A stretch of DNA of 22,132 nucleotides from Bacillota bacterium (lineage in GTDB: Bacteria > Bacillota > Clostridia > Christensenellales > Aristaeellaceae), in the NCBI GenBank assembly GCA_023411395.1, contig JAEYOV010000027.1:1-22132 (forward strand). Direction: 5' to 3'. The notes under the pieces are model-generated. The model was not told where the DNA came from. It ran no database searches and saw only the letters and a list, made by a program, of their open reading frames with translations. Position 1 is the first letter of the stretch; the number at the start of each line of letters is the position of its first letter. The translations under genes were made by a program, and so were the position numbers. This document shows positions 6,853 through 15,751 of this stretch, piece by piece.

Positions 6853-9732
6853 GTGGCACGAAAAGGCGTGTTCAAAAAGTGCATACCGGTTTGCCTGCTG
6901 GCACTTGCCTTGGCGCTTCCCTCCATTTGCCTGGCACAGGGCGGCTACGACTGGATGATTTTTGAAAACCTTACGGAACCGTTGTATACCTATGTAAAAG
7001 ATGGCTATCAGTTGCCTATATATCAAGGTTCTGTGGTGGATATGCCAGCGGATGTTCATTTGAACACGGGAGAAAGCGCGCAGGTGACGGTTGCGGCGCC
7101 GGAGGATGGTCTGTACGAGATATGGTTTGATTACAGGAATACCACAACGTCATCACTGCCTACGGAGCTTACCGTGCAGGTGGATGGAACCATTCCTTTC
7201 TTTGAACTGCGCCGGATGAATTTTGAAAGCCTGTGGGTGGATGACGGCGTAATCCTGACAGACCGGTACATGAACCAGGTAGCGCCCAAACCGCGCCCTG
7301 CGGATACCATTATGCAAAAGGGCTTGTCCGATTCGGCGGCACGTACAGCCCGTCCGTTTTTGTTCCAGTTGACTGCCGGGGTACATACGCTTTCCCTCAC
7401 AGCCAATGACGGCAGCATCAAAATCGAAAATGTTTCCCTCCAAGCTCCGGTCATGGTTGATGCTTATGCGCCGGGGGATGCGGCGGGAGATGCGCTGATC
7501 CTCATCGAAGGGGAGCGGATATTCAGCCGCAATAAAAGCGATATCCGCGGAGCCGGGGAGTTCTCCCCGAACTTATCCCCTTATGACAGCGACAAACGCC
7601 TGCTGAATTTTTTGGATGGCGCGTCTTTCAATGAGGCCGGCGACAGCGTGACTTTTCAATTTGCCTCAGATGCGCCGGGCTATTATCAGATGGGTTTTTA
7701 CTACCGGCAAAACGGAAAAACCGATTTTCCGGTGTTTGTGGATATCCAAATCGACAGCCAGATGCCTTCTAAGGCGGCGCAGAAGATACCTTTTGATTAC
7801 TGCACCGTTTTTCAGCCCTATACCGTCATGGCTGAGGATGCGCCCCAGACATTTTATTTGCCGCAGGGCGAACATACCCTGACCCTTACCATCAACAGCG
7901 AGCTTTTGACGCCTGTGTATGAGGAAATTGATCAGATCCTCCGGGAGATCAACGGCCTTTCCCTGGAGGTGGTGCGCCTGACCGGCGGCATCACCACCGA
8001 CAGGTACCGGGATTATAACCTGACCACCTATATTCCGGATCTGAAAAATATACTTCTTGGCTGGGCGTTAAGATGTGACGCGCTTGTAGACAGCATGCGC
8101 GTATATACCGCTTCCCCCAACGTGGCGGCTTTTTCCAGCCTTACGGTATGCGCCGCCCAGCTTCGGCAACTGGCCCAAAAGCCGGAAGACCTTCCCAGGC
8201 GGCTGGCGGAGCTAAGCACCGGTCCTACCTCCGCCGCCCGAATCCTGGCCCAGCAGCTCCAGGATATGGCCAGGAACAACCTGTCCATTGACCAGATCTA
8301 TCTATACCAAAAAGACGCGAAGCTGCCGCAAAAGGCGGGTGCGCTGACATCCGCCTGGGAAGGCGTCAAGCGCTTTTTCACATCCTTCGGCGCGCAGGAT
8401 TACGGCGTTGGCAATAGCAATGAGGAGAGCCTGCAGGTGTGGGTTGCCCGGCCGCGCCAGTATGTGGAGATCCTTCAAAACATGGTGGACACCCGCTTTA
8501 CGCCCGAAACGGGCATCGAAGTGGACATAAGCATCATGAGCGACGCGCAGAAGATTGTGCTGGCCAACGCATCCGGCGACGCGCCCGACGTGGCGCTGGG
8601 GGTGCAGTACGTGATCCCATCCTATTTGAACATCCGCGGCGCGCTGTACGACCTGACGCAGTTTGAGGATTTTGCGCAGGTCGCTTCCCGGTTCCCCACC
8701 GGATTGTTTGTGCCCTATATTCTGGGGGACGGCGTGTATGCCATACCTGAAACCATCAACTTCTGGGTCATGTTCTACCGCAAGGATATCTTTCAGGTGC
8801 TGGGCATTCCCGTGCCAGACTCCATGGAAGAGGTCAAGGCCATCCTGCCGGAATTGCAAAGGCGCAACATGAACTTCTATTATCCCACCGCCGGCATGGT
8901 GGGCATGAAGGTTTTCCCCGGCACGCTGCCCCTGATTCTGCAAAGCGGCGGCTCCATATATGGAGAAACGGTGGGCAATACCACGCTGGATACGGAAGAA
9001 TCCCTTTTAGGCTTCCGGGAGCTGACGGACCTGTTCACCGTCTACAACATGCCTACCGACGTGCCTGCGCCGGGCTTTTACCAGCAGTTCCGGGCCGGCA
9101 CGCTGCCCATCGGCATTGCGGATCTTGCTACCTACAACCTGCTGCTCAATGCCGCGCCTGAAATTAAAGGGCTGTGGGATATTGCCCTGTTCCCTGGGCT
9201 TACAGACGCGGATGGCAACGTCAGCCGCTGGACTACCGGCGGCGCGGAGACGGACGTTATTTTCAGCACCACCCGGCGGGCGCAGGATGCCTGGACGTTT
9301 TTGAAGTGGTGGTCCAGCGCCGGAATCCAGGCGGAGTTTGGAAACACATTGCAAAGCACCTATGGTTCGGAATACATCTGGAACACCGCCAATAAAGAGG
9401 CGTTCGCCCAATTGCCCTTGCAGGCTTCCCATAAGCAGGTCGTGATCGCGCAGACCGAATGGATGACCGAAGCGCCCTGGGTGCTGGGCACCTACATGCT
9501 GGAGCGGGAACTGAGCAACGCCTATATCTCCGTGGTGGTGAACGGCACGGAGGCGCGCCGTGCGATGGATACGGCCGTGAAGCGCATCAACCGGGAAACG
9601 TTCCGCAAGCTGGAGGAATTCGGCTACAACAAGGATGGCGTGATGCTCAAGACCTTTGTAACGCCCAGCATGCTTGTTGTGGAAAGGCTGCTTGAGGAAT
9701 ACAGGCAAAACGGGGGAGGGATGGGGGAATGA
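6853..9732 (+). CDS. Giant ABC sugar-binding protein with N-terminal beta-sandwich-like domains
   Basis: A 959-residue exported protein. A signal peptide (cleavage likely after SICLA) lacks a lipobox. Residues about 35-200 and 215-377 look like two related beta-sandwich regions: each has a D/PGxYxxxFxYR-type strand (DGLYEIWFDYR, GYYQMGFYYR) and a GxHTL/GEHTL turn, as in carbohydrate-binding modules. A mainly helical linker (about 380-520) leads to a full extracellular solute-binding domain (about 525-950) with typical segments such as GDGVYAIPETINFWVMFYRK and AWTFLKWW. It is about twice the usual length for a sugar-binding protein. The start is a GTG at 6853, 11 bases after GGAGG. Its stop overlaps the next permease start by 4 bases, so it very likely feeds that permease pair. 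The fusion suggests that it grips a polymer or long oligosaccharide while passing ends to the transporter (inference). Confidence 0.85.
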   Translation: MARKGVFKKCIPVCLLALALALPSICLAQGGYDWMIFENLTEPLYTYVKDGYQLPIYQGSVVDMPADVHLNTGESAQVTVAAPEDGLYEIWFDYRNTTTSSLPTELTVQVDGTIPFFELRRMNFESLWVDDGVILTDRYMNQVAPKPRPADTIMQKGLSDSAARTARPFLFQLTAGVHTLSLTANDGSIKIENVSLQAPVMVDAYAPGDAAGDALILIEGERIFSRNKSDIRGAGEFSPNLSPYDSDKRLLNFLDGASFNEAGDSVTFQFASDAPGYYQMGFYYRQNGKTDFPVFVDIQIDSQMPSKAAQKIPFDYCTVFQPYTVMAEDAPQTFYLPQGEHTLTLTINSELLTPVYEEIDQILREINGLSLEVVRLTGGITTDRYRDYNLTTYIPDLKNILLGWALRCDALVDSMRVYTASPNVAAFSSLTVCAAQLRQLAQKPEDLPRRLAELSTGPTSAARILAQQLQDMARNNLSIDQIYLYQKDAKLPQKAGALTSAWEGVKRFFTSFGAQDYGVGNSNEESLQVWVARPRQYVEILQNMVDTRFTPETGIEVDISIMSDAQKIVLANASGDAPDVALGVQYVIPSYLNIRGALYDLTQFEDFAQVASRFPTGLFVPYILGDGVYAIPETINFWVMFYRKDIFQVLGIPVPDSMEEVKAILPELQRRNMNFYYPTAGMVGMKVFPGTLPLILQSGGSIYGETVGNTTLDTEESLLGFRELTDLFTVYNMPTDVPAPGFYQQFRAGTLPIGIADLATYNLLLNAAPEIKGLWDIALFPGLTDADGNVSRWTTGGAETDVIFSTTRRAQDAWTFLKWWSSAGIQAEFGNTLQSTYGSEYIWNTANKEAFAQLPLQASHKQVVIAQTEWMTEAPWVLGTYMLERELSNAYISVVVNGTEARRAMDTAVKRINRETFRKLEEFGYNKDGVMLKTFVTPSMLVVERLLEEYRQNGGGMGE

Positions 9733-10613
9733 TCACTTCCAAGCGCACAGCCTGGTTGTTTTTGCTGCCCTATATGGCGCTGTTCGGCATATTCATCGTC
9801 GTTCCAACGGTGATGGCCATCGGCCTCTCCTTCACCAACTTCAATGCTATTCAGCCGCCCGTATACTCCGGGCTGACCAACTACATCAACCTTTTGACAC
9901 AGGATACGATCTTTCTGCAATACGTTTTGCCCAACACTGTCATATTTGCCATCGTGGTGGGCCCGCTTGGGTATATGCTGGCCTTTTTCCTGGCCTGGTC
10001 ACTCAGCCAGATCACCAAACTGCCCCGCACCATCCTGGCGCTGATCATCTACTCTCCTTCCATGACCATGGGTGTGGCGCTGACGGTCATGTGGCGGGTG
10101 GTGTTCCTGGGCAACCAGGCCGGCATCGCCAATTATGTGCTGACCCAGCTTGGCGTCATCACCGAGCCAATTTTATGGATGCTCAATACCACTTACATCC
10201 TGCCCATCATCATTGTGGTGGCGCTGTGGGCCAGCATGGGCGTGGGTTTTCTGGCCATGTTGGCGGGGGTTTTGAACGTAAACCCGGACCTGTATGAGGC
10301 CGGGGCCATCGACGGCGTCCGCAACCGCTTCCAGGAGGTGTTTTACATCACCATTCCCGCCATGAAGCCGCAAATGCTCTTTGGTGCGGTGATGAGCGTG
10401 GTGGGCGCTTTCCAGGCGGGGAACATCGGCGTGATGCTGACCGGCGCCAACCCCACGCCCCAATACGCCGGGCAGCTCATGGTGAACCACATTGAGGACT
10501 ACGGCTTTCTGCGCTATGAAATGGGCTATGCCGCCGCTGTTTCCGTGGCACTGCTTGGCATTGTGTACGCCTTTTCCTTTTTTGCCAAAAAGCTGTTCGC
10601 CGAAAAAGACTGA
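9729..10613 (+). CDS. Sugar ABC transporter permease (MalF/UgpA type), first pair
   Basis: A 294-residue inner-membrane permease with about six hydrophobic helices. The EAA loop that docks on the ATPase is visible as EAGAIDG (E190-G196), followed by FYITIPAMKP. It lies directly behind the giant binding protein (ATGA overlap) and 18 bases before its partner permease. With them it makes the membrane channel of a CUT1-family importer. No ATPase gene is present nearby. The substrate is inferred from context to be an arabinan fragment. Confidence 0.92.
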   Translation: MITSKRTAWLFLLPYMALFGIFIVVPTVMAIGLSFTNFNAIQPPVYSGLTNYINLLTQDTIFLQYVLPNTVIFAIVVGPLGYMLAFFLAWSLSQITKLPRTILALIIYSPSMTMGVALTVMWRVVFLGNQAGIANYVLTQLGVITEPILWMLNTTYILPIIIVVALWASMGVGFLAMLAGVLNVNPDLYEAGAIDGVRNRFQEVFYITIPAMKPQMLFGAVMSVVGAFQAGNIGVMLTGANPTPQYAGQLMVNHIEDYGFLRYEMGYAAAVSVALLGIVYAFSFFAKKLFAEKD

Positions 10614-10631
10614 CGGAAGGGAGGAAGCATA

Positions 10632-11498
10632 TTGGCCATCAAGGGCGTCAAGGTTAACCCCCGCCGGTTTTCCAAAAGTCAAATACCGCTCTATTTGTAC
10701 CTGATCCCGGTGGCGGCCTTCATGGGCGCACCGATCCTGTACATTATCAACCATGCCTTCAAACCCATGGATGAGCTGTTTGCCTTCCCGCCGCGCTTTT
10801 TTGTCAGCCATCCTTCCCTTATCAATTTTCAGAACCTGTTTTCCGCCGCGGCCGGCGCGTCCATCCCGCTGTCCAGATATGTGTTCAACTCCCTTTTCGT
10901 GACGCTGGTGGTCGTGGCCCTGTCTGTCTTTTTCAGCAGCATGGCGGGATTCGCGCTGTCAAAGCTGAAATTCAAGCTCAAGGGGACGCTGTTTGAAATC
11001 AACAACGCCGCTTTGATGTTCGTGCCTGTGGCTGTGACCATTCCCAGATACCTCACCATCAGCTTCGGCGGTATTCTGGATACGTATCTGACGCACATCC
11101 TGCCTCTTTTGGCTATGCCGGTGGGCCTGTTCCTCATCAAGCAGTTCATCGACCAGGTGCCTGATTCCTTATTGGAGGCGGCTCAACTGGAAGGCGCCGG
11201 CGCCTTCACCGTCTACCGCAGAATCATTCTGCCCATGATCCGCCCGGCGGTAGCCACCGGAGCCATCCTGGCGTTTCAGCTTGTGTGGAATAATCTGGAG
11301 ACCTCCAGTCTGTTCACCTCCATGGAAAGCATCCGGACGCTGGCGTTTTACATGAACACATTGACCTCCGTCAATACCGTGGCGGGGCAGGGCATGGCGG
11401 CGGCGGCCTCGCTGATTATGTTCATACCGAATCTTCTGCTGTTTGTTCTTTTACAAAGCAGTGTCATGAACACCATGGCCCACAGCGGATTGAAGTGA
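10632..11498 (+). CDS. Sugar ABC transporter permease (MalG/UgpE type), first pair
   Basis: A 288-residue permease, partner of the preceding gene product, with about six membrane segments and the EAA loop EAAQLEG (E182-G188) followed by RRIILPMIRPA. The TTG start at 10632 is set by a GGGAGG site 7 bases upstream; no ATG fits better. It belongs to the CUT1 importer fed by the giant binding protein. A 31-base gap leads to the NHL/Yip1 gene. Confidence 0.9.
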   Translation: MAIKGVKVNPRRFSKSQIPLYLYLIPVAAFMGAPILYIINHAFKPMDELFAFPPRFFVSHPSLINFQNLFSAAAGASIPLSRYVFNSLFVTLVVVALSVFFSSMAGFALSKLKFKLKGTLFEINNAALMFVPVAVTIPRYLTISFGGILDTYLTHILPLLAMPVGLFLIKQFIDQVPDSLLEAAQLEGAGAFTVYRRIILPMIRPAVATGAILAFQLVWNNLETSSLFTSMESIRTLAFYMNTLTSVNTVAGQGMAAAASLIMFIPNLLLFVLLQSSVMNTMAHSGLK

Positions 11499-11529
11499 AA
11501 TAAATAAAGCAAGGAAGGGGAGTGTGCGT

Positions 11530-13563
11530 ATGCGGAGGAAGATGGCGCTGTATCTCGCGTTATTGCTGATGTTCATGATTCTGCCTGCTCATGGCGGCAC
11601 GCCCTACAAGACATATACACGAAGCTATCAGTTCGGCCTTGCACAAACGCAGACGGCCTATGAGCCGGTGCGGACGCTTACCCGGTTCGGCGATGAAAGG
11701 CTGAAAACCCCAAGCGACCTGCGCATGGGGCCTGATGGGTACCTGTACATCTGCGACAGCGGTAACAACCGCGTTCTGGTGGTGACTACGGAAGGCGAGC
11801 TTGTAAAAACCATCGGCGACAAAAAAACGCTGCGGGATCCAAAGGGCGTGTTCGCCGCCGGAAACGGCCTTACGTACGTGGCCGATGAGGCCGGACGGAA
11901 AGTGGCCGTGTTTGACAAAACCGGCAAAGTCGTGGCCGAGTATGTAAAACCGGCCCATCCTTTGTTTGGGGAAACGGCCCCCTTCAAGCCTGTCAAGGTG
12001 GTGGTGGACAAAAGGGGGAACCTGTATATCGTATCCACCGGCAACACCAACGGCATCGTGCAGCTTTCACCCAACGAAGGCGGAACCTTCCTGGGGTATT
12101 TCGGCGCGAACCTATCCAACGTATCCTTCCTCACCATGGTCCGCAAGGCCATCTTTACCGATGAGCAATTGGACCGCACGGCGGATATCCTTCCCACATC
12201 GGTGGTGAATCTGTCCATCGATGAAAAGGGCATGGTGTTCACCGTCAGCCAGACGGGGGACTCAAGTACGCTTCGCAAGCTAAACGTGGCGGGCAAGAAC
12301 ATTTTAAACCCCGATTGGTACGATGCCTATCCCGCCGCAGTGACCACCAACGCTTCCGGCGCCATTTACATGGCCAGCAAAAATGGCTATATCTACGAAT
12401 ACACAGCCGAGGGGAGACTGTTATTCGTATTCGGTTCCAAGGACGACGGGCAGCAGCGCACGGGGCTTTTCCAAAGCGTGGCCGGCATCGCGGCGGACGG
12501 CGCGGGGAATTTGTATGTGCTGGATGAGATTAGCGGAGGCATCCAGGTGTTTACGCCCACGGAGTTCGCTGACACGGTGCATCAGGCCTTTTCCCTGTTT
12601 CAAAGCGGAAAATATACTGAGAGCAAAGCACCCTGGAAGCAGGTTTTGCGCATGAACAGCCTCTTTTCCTATGCCAACACCGGCTTGGGGGAGGCGCTGT
12701 ACCGGGAAGGCGATTTTGAGGGGGCTTTGGCTTCCTTCCGCAACGGCGGTTCCTATCCGGGTTACTCCGATGCCTTCTGGGAGCTGCGAAGCAATTGGCT
12801 GCACGCCAACCTGGCCATAATCCTGCTATGGATTGTTGCCGCCATTGTACTTTGGCAGGCTGTAAAGCTTTTGCACCGCAAAACAAACGTGCTTGTGCCG
12901 GTGGTGGTGGCGCTGAACTTTGTGGGAAACGTTTCCGTCATCAAGAAAACGGGTTACTGTTTTCACATGATGAAGAACCCCTTTGATACCTGCTACGGCA
13001 TCAAACGGGAAAGGCGGGCCGGCTATCTTTCCGCCTCCATCATATTGCTTTTGTTCTTCCTTATGTTTGTGGTGGAGAAATACTTTTCCGGGTTCCTTTT
13101 TAAAACCGTGCCGGACGGTTACTTCGATCTTTTCAGCGATTTTGTGCGCATCTTCGGCGTATATGCGCTGCTGGTCATCTGCTGTTATCTTGTCTGCACC
13201 GTCAACGAGGGGGAAGCCACCTTCCGGGACATGGTCATCGGTACCGCTTACGCCCTGGCGCCGCTGCTTATTTTGAAGCCGCTTATCATAGTGCTCACCA
13301 ACGTGCTCACCTACAATGAGGAGTTCTTTATCTCCTTTGCCAACGTGGTGGGCTATGGCTGGACGGGTATCAACATGGTGTTGGCGGTTATGTACCTGAA
13401 TGACTACAGCTTCAAAAAAACGGTGAAGGTGATTATTCTCACGTTGTTTACAGCCTTGATTTCCGTGGCGCTGCTGTTTGTGGTATACGTGCTGATTTCC
13501 CAGTTCGTGGATTTTGTGTCCTCCGTATACGGAGAGGTGGTGTACCGCTTTGTCAAGAGTTAG
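11530..13563 (+). CDS. NHL-repeat propeller / TPR / Yip1-like multi-domain membrane protein
   Basis: A 677-residue protein with an unusual build. A signal sequence (about 1-25) is followed by NHL-type beta-propeller repeats (about 60-340), seen as GYLYICDSGNNRVLVV, GLTYVADEAGRKVAVF, GNLYIVSTGNTNGIV and GNLYVLDEISGGIQVF. Two TPR-like units (about 350-423, FQSGKYTESKAPWKQVL and YREGDFEGALASF) lead to a transmembrane helix (about 425-447). The C-terminal part has about five more hydrophobic segments and resembles the Yip1 domain, beginning near KNPFDTCYGIKRE. The propeller should sit outside the cell and the Yip1 part in the membrane. ATG 11530 is preferred over GTG 11524 because GGAG (11519-11522) is then 7 bases away. 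It lies between two importer gene sets and overlaps the DUF5696 gene by 14 bases. It may be a scaffold holding the exported proteins at the membrane (inference); no biochemical role is known to me. Confidence 0.8.
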   Translation: MRRKMALYLALLLMFMILPAHGGTPYKTYTRSYQFGLAQTQTAYEPVRTLTRFGDERLKTPSDLRMGPDGYLYICDSGNNRVLVVTTEGELVKTIGDKKTLRDPKGVFAAGNGLTYVADEAGRKVAVFDKTGKVVAEYVKPAHPLFGETAPFKPVKVVVDKRGNLYIVSTGNTNGIVQLSPNEGGTFLGYFGANLSNVSFLTMVRKAIFTDEQLDRTADILPTSVVNLSIDEKGMVFTVSQTGDSSTLRKLNVAGKNILNPDWYDAYPAAVTTNASGAIYMASKNGYIYEYTAEGRLLFVFGSKDDGQQRTGLFQSVAGIAADGAGNLYVLDEISGGIQVFTPTEFADTVHQAFSLFQSGKYTESKAPWKQVLRMNSLFSYANTGLGEALYREGDFEGALASFRNGGSYPGYSDAFWELRSNWLHANLAIILLWIVAAIVLWQAVKLLHRKTNVLVPVVVALNFVGNVSVIKKTGYCFHMMKNPFDTCYGIKRERRAGYLSASIILLLFFLMFVVEKYFSGFLFKTVPDGYFDLFSDFVRIFGVYALLVICCYLVCTVNEGEATFRDMVIGTAYALAPLLILKPLIIVLTNVLTYNEEFFISFANVVGYGWTGINMVLAVMYLNDYSFKKTVKVIILTLFTALISVALLFVVYVLISQFVDFVSSVYGEVVYRFVKS

Positions 13564-15751
13564 GCTTGTACTATGCATCCTGCTGCTGCTGTTCCTGCCG
13601 GCTATGGCCACCGGAGAAGCTGCCATGCCGCCGGCAGACTTTGAGAATTACCGTCTGGCGGCGCAAAACAGCAACTGGGTGCTGTATGTACGGGAGGATA
13701 CGCTGGGCCTGATCGTTAAGGATGTGAAAACAGGCGCCTTCATGGCTTCCACCGTGGATGACACGCAGGGTTTTTCGGACAATGCCTTGTGGAAAGGCTT
13801 TTACCAGTCAGGCATTGTGCTTGAATATATTGAGGACAACATCAACAAGTACCCCTGGGCCAATTTGATTGATACGCGTCATGAAAAGGATTTCACCTGG
13901 CTTAATAACGGCTTTGAGGTGGTTATCCGGTATCTTGATCTTGGCATTTCCTACAAGGCTGTCATTACTCTTGAGGATTGGGGCGTTTGCGTATCCATCC
14001 CGCAAAAGGATATCGTGGAGGAGATGCCGGAAAAGTATACAGTGGGCAGCTTTTACGTCTATCCCTTCATGGGCTACAGCTACATGGGGCAGGATGAAGG
14101 GTACATGTTCATCCCCGACGGCCAAGGCGCCTTGATCAGGCTGCAGGATAACGAGGGGCGGTATTCCCTGCCCTTCAGCGGTACCGTGTACGGTGCCAAC
14201 ATCGGTCTTCAGGATACGGCTTCCACAGCGATGCAGTTTTCCCTGTACGGCTTTCCCACCATCAACCGCCCGGAGCGGGTGATGATGCCCGTATTCGGCA
14301 TGGTCCACACGAAAAAGGGAATCGGCTATTTGGGCGTAATCGAAGAGGGCGATGTTTCCGCCGCCATTCAGGCCTATCCCAACGGCGTGCAGCGGCTAAA
14401 GTTCGACTGGATCACCGCCAAATATACGTACCGTGTGGTGTATGCCCAGCAGACAGGCCCAAACTCCGGCACCATCAATATGCGGACGGACCATGCCAAA
14501 ACGTTTAACATCCGCCAGCGCTTTCTTTTCGTATCCGGCGGGGACGCGAATTACGCGGGGCTTGCCAAGGCCTACCGCAATTATCTCAATGAAAAAGGAA
14601 CTTTTGAAAACGCGGACTCTACACGGGAATTTTATGTGCAGGTGGATTTCCTGGGTGGGGAAATGAAGAACTGGGCGCTGTACAAACTTCCCGTTAACAT
14701 GACCACAACTGAGCAGGCGAGGGAAATCTGGCGGGAACTGAACGGGCAGGGTGTAAAGAATATTCTGTCCGTGTATAAGGGCTGGCAGGGAAAAGGCATT
14801 ACCGGCGGCCTTCCCACCCAGCGGTACGATCCCGCTGCCGGTCTGGGCGGGCAAAAGGGATTTGCGGATTTGTTTGCGGAAGCCCGCAGCCTGGATATCA
14901 AGCTATGCCTGGAAGCGGATGTACTGCGCATGAATCCGGCGGAAAACCCCGCGCTTACCTACAGCAGCCTGAAAAAGGTGAACGGCACCACCTATGTGGA
15001 TTGGCTGTACGGTTACGTCTACGAAAGCCTGCAATTTTTGACGTCTTCCAAGTCGTTGGAAATCGGCGAGCAGCTTCTTGCCGACTTTACAAATTCCGGC
15101 GTGCCCGGCATCTCCCTGACCGGGACAACACGGCTGATGACCGATTCCTTTCACCGTCAAACGTATCTGGACAGCAGCGTCTGCGCGGACTATTACAGCC
15201 GGTGGGCCAAAAAAGCGGGGGAAACGCTGCCCGCCGTACTGGACAGCGCCAATGCCTACCTATGGCGCTACGGGCAAGCGCTGGTGAATATGCCCATGGG
15301 TGGTTCCGACTATGTCTATACCACCCGTGAAGTCCCGTTCCTGTCCATTGCCTTGTCCGGCCGTATGCCCGTATACGCAGAGTATGTCAATTTCCAGGCC
15401 AATACGAAGCGGTTTTTCCTGAAGCTGGTGGAATCAGGTGCCAGGCCTTCCTTCTATATCACCATGGAGGACCCCATCCTTTTGCAGGAGACCAACTCCA
15501 ACAGCATCTACTCCTCCCAGTTCAGCCTCTACCGGGATATGATCGTGTCCTGGTACTCGGAATTATTGCCTATACACAGCCTGATCGCGGGCTCAGCCAT
15601 CGATACCCACGTGCGGGAAGGCGACCTGGTCACCGTAACCTATGAAAACGGATTGAGCATCTATTTGAACTTCGGCGAGAAGCCGGCGGCCATTGGAAAC
15701 GTTGTACTGGAACCCTTGAGCTATAAGGCGGTGATGGACAGTGGCCGGTAG
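13550..15751 (+). CDS. DUF5696-type exported glycosidase-like protein
   Basis: A 733-residue exported protein of the uncharacterised DUF5696 type, assigned from recall of the family and its usual neighbours. A signal peptide (about 1-22, CILLLLFLPAMATG) has no lipobox. Residues about 25-350 are beta-rich, like the sandwich in front of many glycosidase barrels. From about 360 the pattern is that of a TIM barrel, with strands such as KNILSVYKGW, IKLCLEADV (E455, D457), ETLPAVLDSANAY (D565) and MPVYAEYVNF. The last 90 residues (VTVTYENGLSIYLNFGEKP) resemble a C-terminal glycosidase beta-sandwich. The listed acidic residues are candidates only; no family catalytic motif can be named. The TTG start at 13550 follows GGAGAGG (13531-13537) and gives a clean signal peptide; it overlaps the NHL/Yip1 gene by 14 bases. 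Its end overlaps the next permease by 11 bases. It may act on surface-bound oligosaccharides (inference). Confidence 0.75.
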   Translation: MSRVRLVLCILLLLFLPAMATGEAAMPPADFENYRLAAQNSNWVLYVREDTLGLIVKDVKTGAFMASTVDDTQGFSDNALWKGFYQSGIVLEYIEDNINKYPWANLIDTRHEKDFTWLNNGFEVVIRYLDLGISYKAVITLEDWGVCVSIPQKDIVEEMPEKYTVGSFYVYPFMGYSYMGQDEGYMFIPDGQGALIRLQDNEGRYSLPFSGTVYGANIGLQDTASTAMQFSLYGFPTINRPERVMMPVFGMVHTKKGIGYLGVIEEGDVSAAIQAYPNGVQRLKFDWITAKYTYRVVYAQQTGPNSGTINMRTDHAKTFNIRQRFLFVSGGDANYAGLAKAYRNYLNEKGTFENADSTREFYVQVDFLGGEMKNWALYKLPVNMTTTEQAREIWRELNGQGVKNILSVYKGWQGKGITGGLPTQRYDPAAGLGGQKGFADLFAEARSLDIKLCLEADVLRMNPAENPALTYSSLKKVNGTTYVDWLYGYVYESLQFLTSSKSLEIGEQLLADFTNSGVPGISLTGTTRLMTDSFHRQTYLDSSVCADYYSRWAKKAGETLPAVLDSANAYLWRYGQALVNMPMGGSDYVYTTREVPFLSIALSGRMPVYAEYVNFQANTKRFFLKLVESGARPSFYITMEDPILLQETNSNSIYSSQFSLYRDMIVSWYSELLPIHSLIAGSAIDTHVREGDLVTVTYENGLSIYLNFGEKPAAIGNVVLEPLSYKAVMDSGR
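15725..15735 (+). promoter_or_regulatory. Near-perfect Shine-Dalgarno site inside the DUF5696 gene
   Basis: AAGGCGGTGAT matches the full anti-Shine-Dalgarno consensus AAGGAGGTGAT at 10 of 11 bases and sits 5 bases before the GTG at 15741. It fixes this GTG as the start of the following permease although it lies inside the upstream coding region. Confidence 0.7.
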
